Part shown: positions 62,625 to 64,000 of the stretch, one piece after another | Layout of the letters: every line of letters starts with the position of its first letter | Position numbering within the stretch: position 1 is the stretch's first letter | Source of the DNA: Lachnospiraceae bacterium | Lineage (GTDB): Bacteria > Bacillota > Clostridia > Lachnospirales > Lachnospiraceae | Reading direction: 5' to 3' | Length of the DNA stretch: 64,000 bases | NCBI GenBank assembly: GCA_015057165.1 | Contig: SVEY01000001.1 | Coordinates: 152,680 to 216,679 of the forward strand | Program-made: the position numbers and the translations under genes | The notes under the pieces: generated by a model | What the model was told of the DNA's origin: nothing | What the model saw: the letters and a program-made list of their open reading frames with translations, nothing else | The model's database searches: none

Positions 62625-63638
62625 TTAACCAAATATTTTAGTATGCATTTCAAAACCGAATTTAGAGTATTTTGGCTCTGAATTAACTGCATTAAGTCCT
62701 TTAGCAACTGTTTCAGAACTATTCTCACAAACAATTACATCAATGTTCGTCTCTTCATTAAAGAATTCTGCAAGAGAATCAAGATTAGAGCCGCCACCAG
62801 TAAGATAAATGCCAGAATGAACAATATCTTTCGCAAGCTCAGGCGGAACCTTCTCTAAAGCTCTCTTTACTTCAGAGCAAATATTAGAAAGATCAGTCTT
62901 AATTCCTTCAAATACTGTATCAGAATCAACTTCAAATTCCACAGGAAGACCACTAACAACATTTCTTCCAACAATTGTCATTTTCTGGTCTTTTCCTTTT
63001 TTTGCACAGCCAATGTTTTCTTTTAATTGCCTTGCTGTCTTCTTACCAATAAGAAGATTATATTTTCTCTTAAGATGAGTAACAATAGATTCATCAAGAA
63101 GGTTGCCACCAAACTCAAGTAGTTGAGTCTGTACAAGTCCTCCTAGAGAAATAACAGATATCTCTGTTGTATCACCACCTATATCAACTACCATTACACC
63201 AGTTGGCTCTGTAACATCAAGACCAATTCCAAGTGCATCAGCAATTGGTTTCTCGCATAATTTAACATTTTTTACTTTAGTCTTGGACTTTAAGAATAAA
63301 TCCTGAAAAGCTTTCTTCTCTACTTCCGTAATGTCAGTTGGCACTGCAATCGTAATATCAGAATTCTTAAGTCTTGCTCCAAGATCAGATTCAAGTATCT
63401 TGAAAATCATAGTCTGCATATTATCAAAATCAGCAATAACACCGCATGATATTGGAAATGAAACCTCAATATTATCCGGTGCTTTCTCATACATAGAATA
63501 TGCATCATCACCATAAGAATACATCTGATTTCCTTCAACAACTGCAATAGTATTACTAACATTTAATATGGTGTCTGATGAATTATCATATATTTTCAAA
63601 TAGCTTGTTCCCAAATCTATTCCATATGCATTTCCCAT
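62625..63638 (-). CDS. mreB: MreB/Mbl-type bacterial actin
   Basis: A 337-residue actin-like ATPase that guides lateral wall synthesis. It has phosphate-binding loops 'GIDLGTSYLKIYD' and 'VVDIGGDTTEISVISLGG', and the adenosine loop 'GIYLTGGGSNLDSLAEF'. The ATG at 63638 with GGGAG upstream was chosen; the sequence before it is not conserved. Some changes from canonical MreB ('DIGGGTT' is 'DIGGDTT') suggest an Mbl-like or diverged paralogue. It heads the mreBCD-pbp2-minC-rodA operon. Confidence 0.92.
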   Translation of the reverse strand: MGNAYGIDLGTSYLKIYDNSSDTILNVSNTIAVVEGNQMYSYGDDAYSMYEKAPDNIEVSFPISCGVIADFDNMQTMIFKILESDLGARLKNSDITIAVPTDITEVEKKAFQDLFLKSKTKVKNVKLCEKPIADALGIGLDVTEPTGVMVVDIGGDTTEISVISLGGLVQTQLLEFGGNLLDESIVTHLKRKYNLLIGKKTARQLKENIGCAKKGKDQKMTIVGRNVVSGLPVEFEVDSDTVFEGIKTDLSNICSEVKRALEKVPPELAKDIVHSGIYLTGGGSNLDSLAEFFNEETNIDVIVCENSSETVAKGLNAVNSEPKYSKFGFEMHTKIFG

Positions 63639-63706
63639 TTTTATTATTCTCCCTTCAAAAGACGTGGACACTTATATAAATGCACACAAACTTACGTTAA
63701 ATTGTA

Positions 63707-64000
63707 TCACAACCTGCTATCTATAACAAGATTGGCATCATGTAATTTTTGTAAAGAATTTATAATTCCAAATCTAACATGAGGCCAGGTTAGGCCACCT
63801 TGAAAATACACATTATATGGTGGTTTTAAAGGCCCATCTGCACTAAGTTCAATAGAAGAACCAGATATAAATGCACCTGCAGCCATAATAACCTTAGAAT
63901 CATATCCAGGCATATCCCAGGGTTCTGGTGTTACAAAGCTATCTACTGGTGCTGCATACTGAATTCCTTTACAAAATTCTAATAAAGCTTTTTCTTCTTT
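63707..64000 (-). CDS. Methionine gamma-lyase/aluminium-resistance family protein, C-terminal fragment
   Basis: The gene is cut by the right window edge; the last 97 residues are visible. The frame has 'CKGIQYAAPVDSFVTPEPWD', 'MPGYDSKVIMAAGAFI', 'GSSIELSADGPLKPPY' and 'YFQGGLTWPHVRFGI', the C-terminal signature of the PLP-dependent YnbB/aluminium-resistance family (PF06838). Members are predicted C-S lyases. It is in the same direction as the mre operon but separated by about 70 bases. Confidence 0.88.
   Translation of the reverse strand, partial: KEEKALLEFCKGIQYAAPVDSFVTPEPWDMPGYDSKVIMAAGAFISGSSIELSADGPLKPPYNVYFQGGLTWPHVRFGIINSLQKLHDANLVIDSRL

Noticed and set aside
1-64000. CRISPR arrays, rRNA or tRNA genes, insertion sequences.
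   Set aside because: No regular spaced short repeats, no tRNA cloverleaf and no transposase frame were found; the repeats present are the palindromic families described.

Overview
The window is AT-rich, densely coded chromosomal DNA from a low-GC Gram-positive anaerobe. It is most likely a member of the Clostridia in or near the Lachnospiraceae. The basis is a GerW/YtfJ sporulation-family protein, Firmicutes gene orders (rpmB-asp23-fakA-recG; yicC-gmk-rpoZ; rplU-prp-rpmA-obg; mreBCD-pbp2-minC-rodA-mgsA), an L27 with a cleavable N-terminal extension beside its Prp protease, short HisG with HisZ, RecU, and LexA divergent from a YneA-like protein. No genus is claimed.

Layout. 1-963: the tail of a 2-hydroxyacyl-CoA dehydratase/activase-related gene and gerW. 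1119-8808: a type I restriction-modification cassette (hsdR, hsdM, a putative phage-polyprotein-type nuclease domain protein, hsdS, an unknown membrane protein), bracketed by two inverted copies of a structured repeat. 8937-23998: rpmB, then a long plus-strand housekeeping block (asp23, fakA, recG, yicC, gmk, rpoZ, rimO, pgsA, cinA C-terminal domain, rsmD, coaD, a coiled-coil protein, a HAD hydrolase, a pseudouridine synthase, recU), with rqcH reading the other way. 23995-29242: a partial histidine operon (hisZ, hisG, hisD, hisB and an unusual hisIE). 29244-31953: two radical-SAM-associated proteins. 32158-39731: an accessory signalling block (DUF3021-LytTR pair, hybrid histidine kinase, receiver protein, HPt protein, lipoprotein, surface protein) containing a duplication scar and a decayed ATPase gene. 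39916-44322: L21 leader, rplU, prp, rpmA, obg, yhbY, a nadD-yqeK fusion and rsfS. 44390-47506: the SOS locus (YneA-like protein and lexA), plsC and a tyrosine recombinase. 48025-64000: minus-strand genes for tRNA editing, RNA modification, lipoprotein processing, shikimate synthesis, division (sepF) and cell elongation (mreBCD, pbp2, minC, rodA), ending in a truncated methionine-gamma-lyase-family gene.

The most interesting signal is not a protein. Four intergenic sites (about 1119-1361, 8653-8808, 11463-11713, 47655-47882) hold members of one family of long imperfect palindromes. Outside the near-identical pair at 1119 and 8653, primary sequence differs widely, but the members share one architecture: outer arms of roughly 70-80 nt, two central hairpins joined by a TATT linker, and recurrent TAAG/CTAA mismatch positions in the outer stem. 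Compensatory changes between copies point to selection on folded RNA or single-stranded DNA. A second, smaller dispersed hairpin (16557-16609 and 53112-53174) shows the same behaviour: a 34-nt core nearly unchanged and outer arms that differ but stay complementary.
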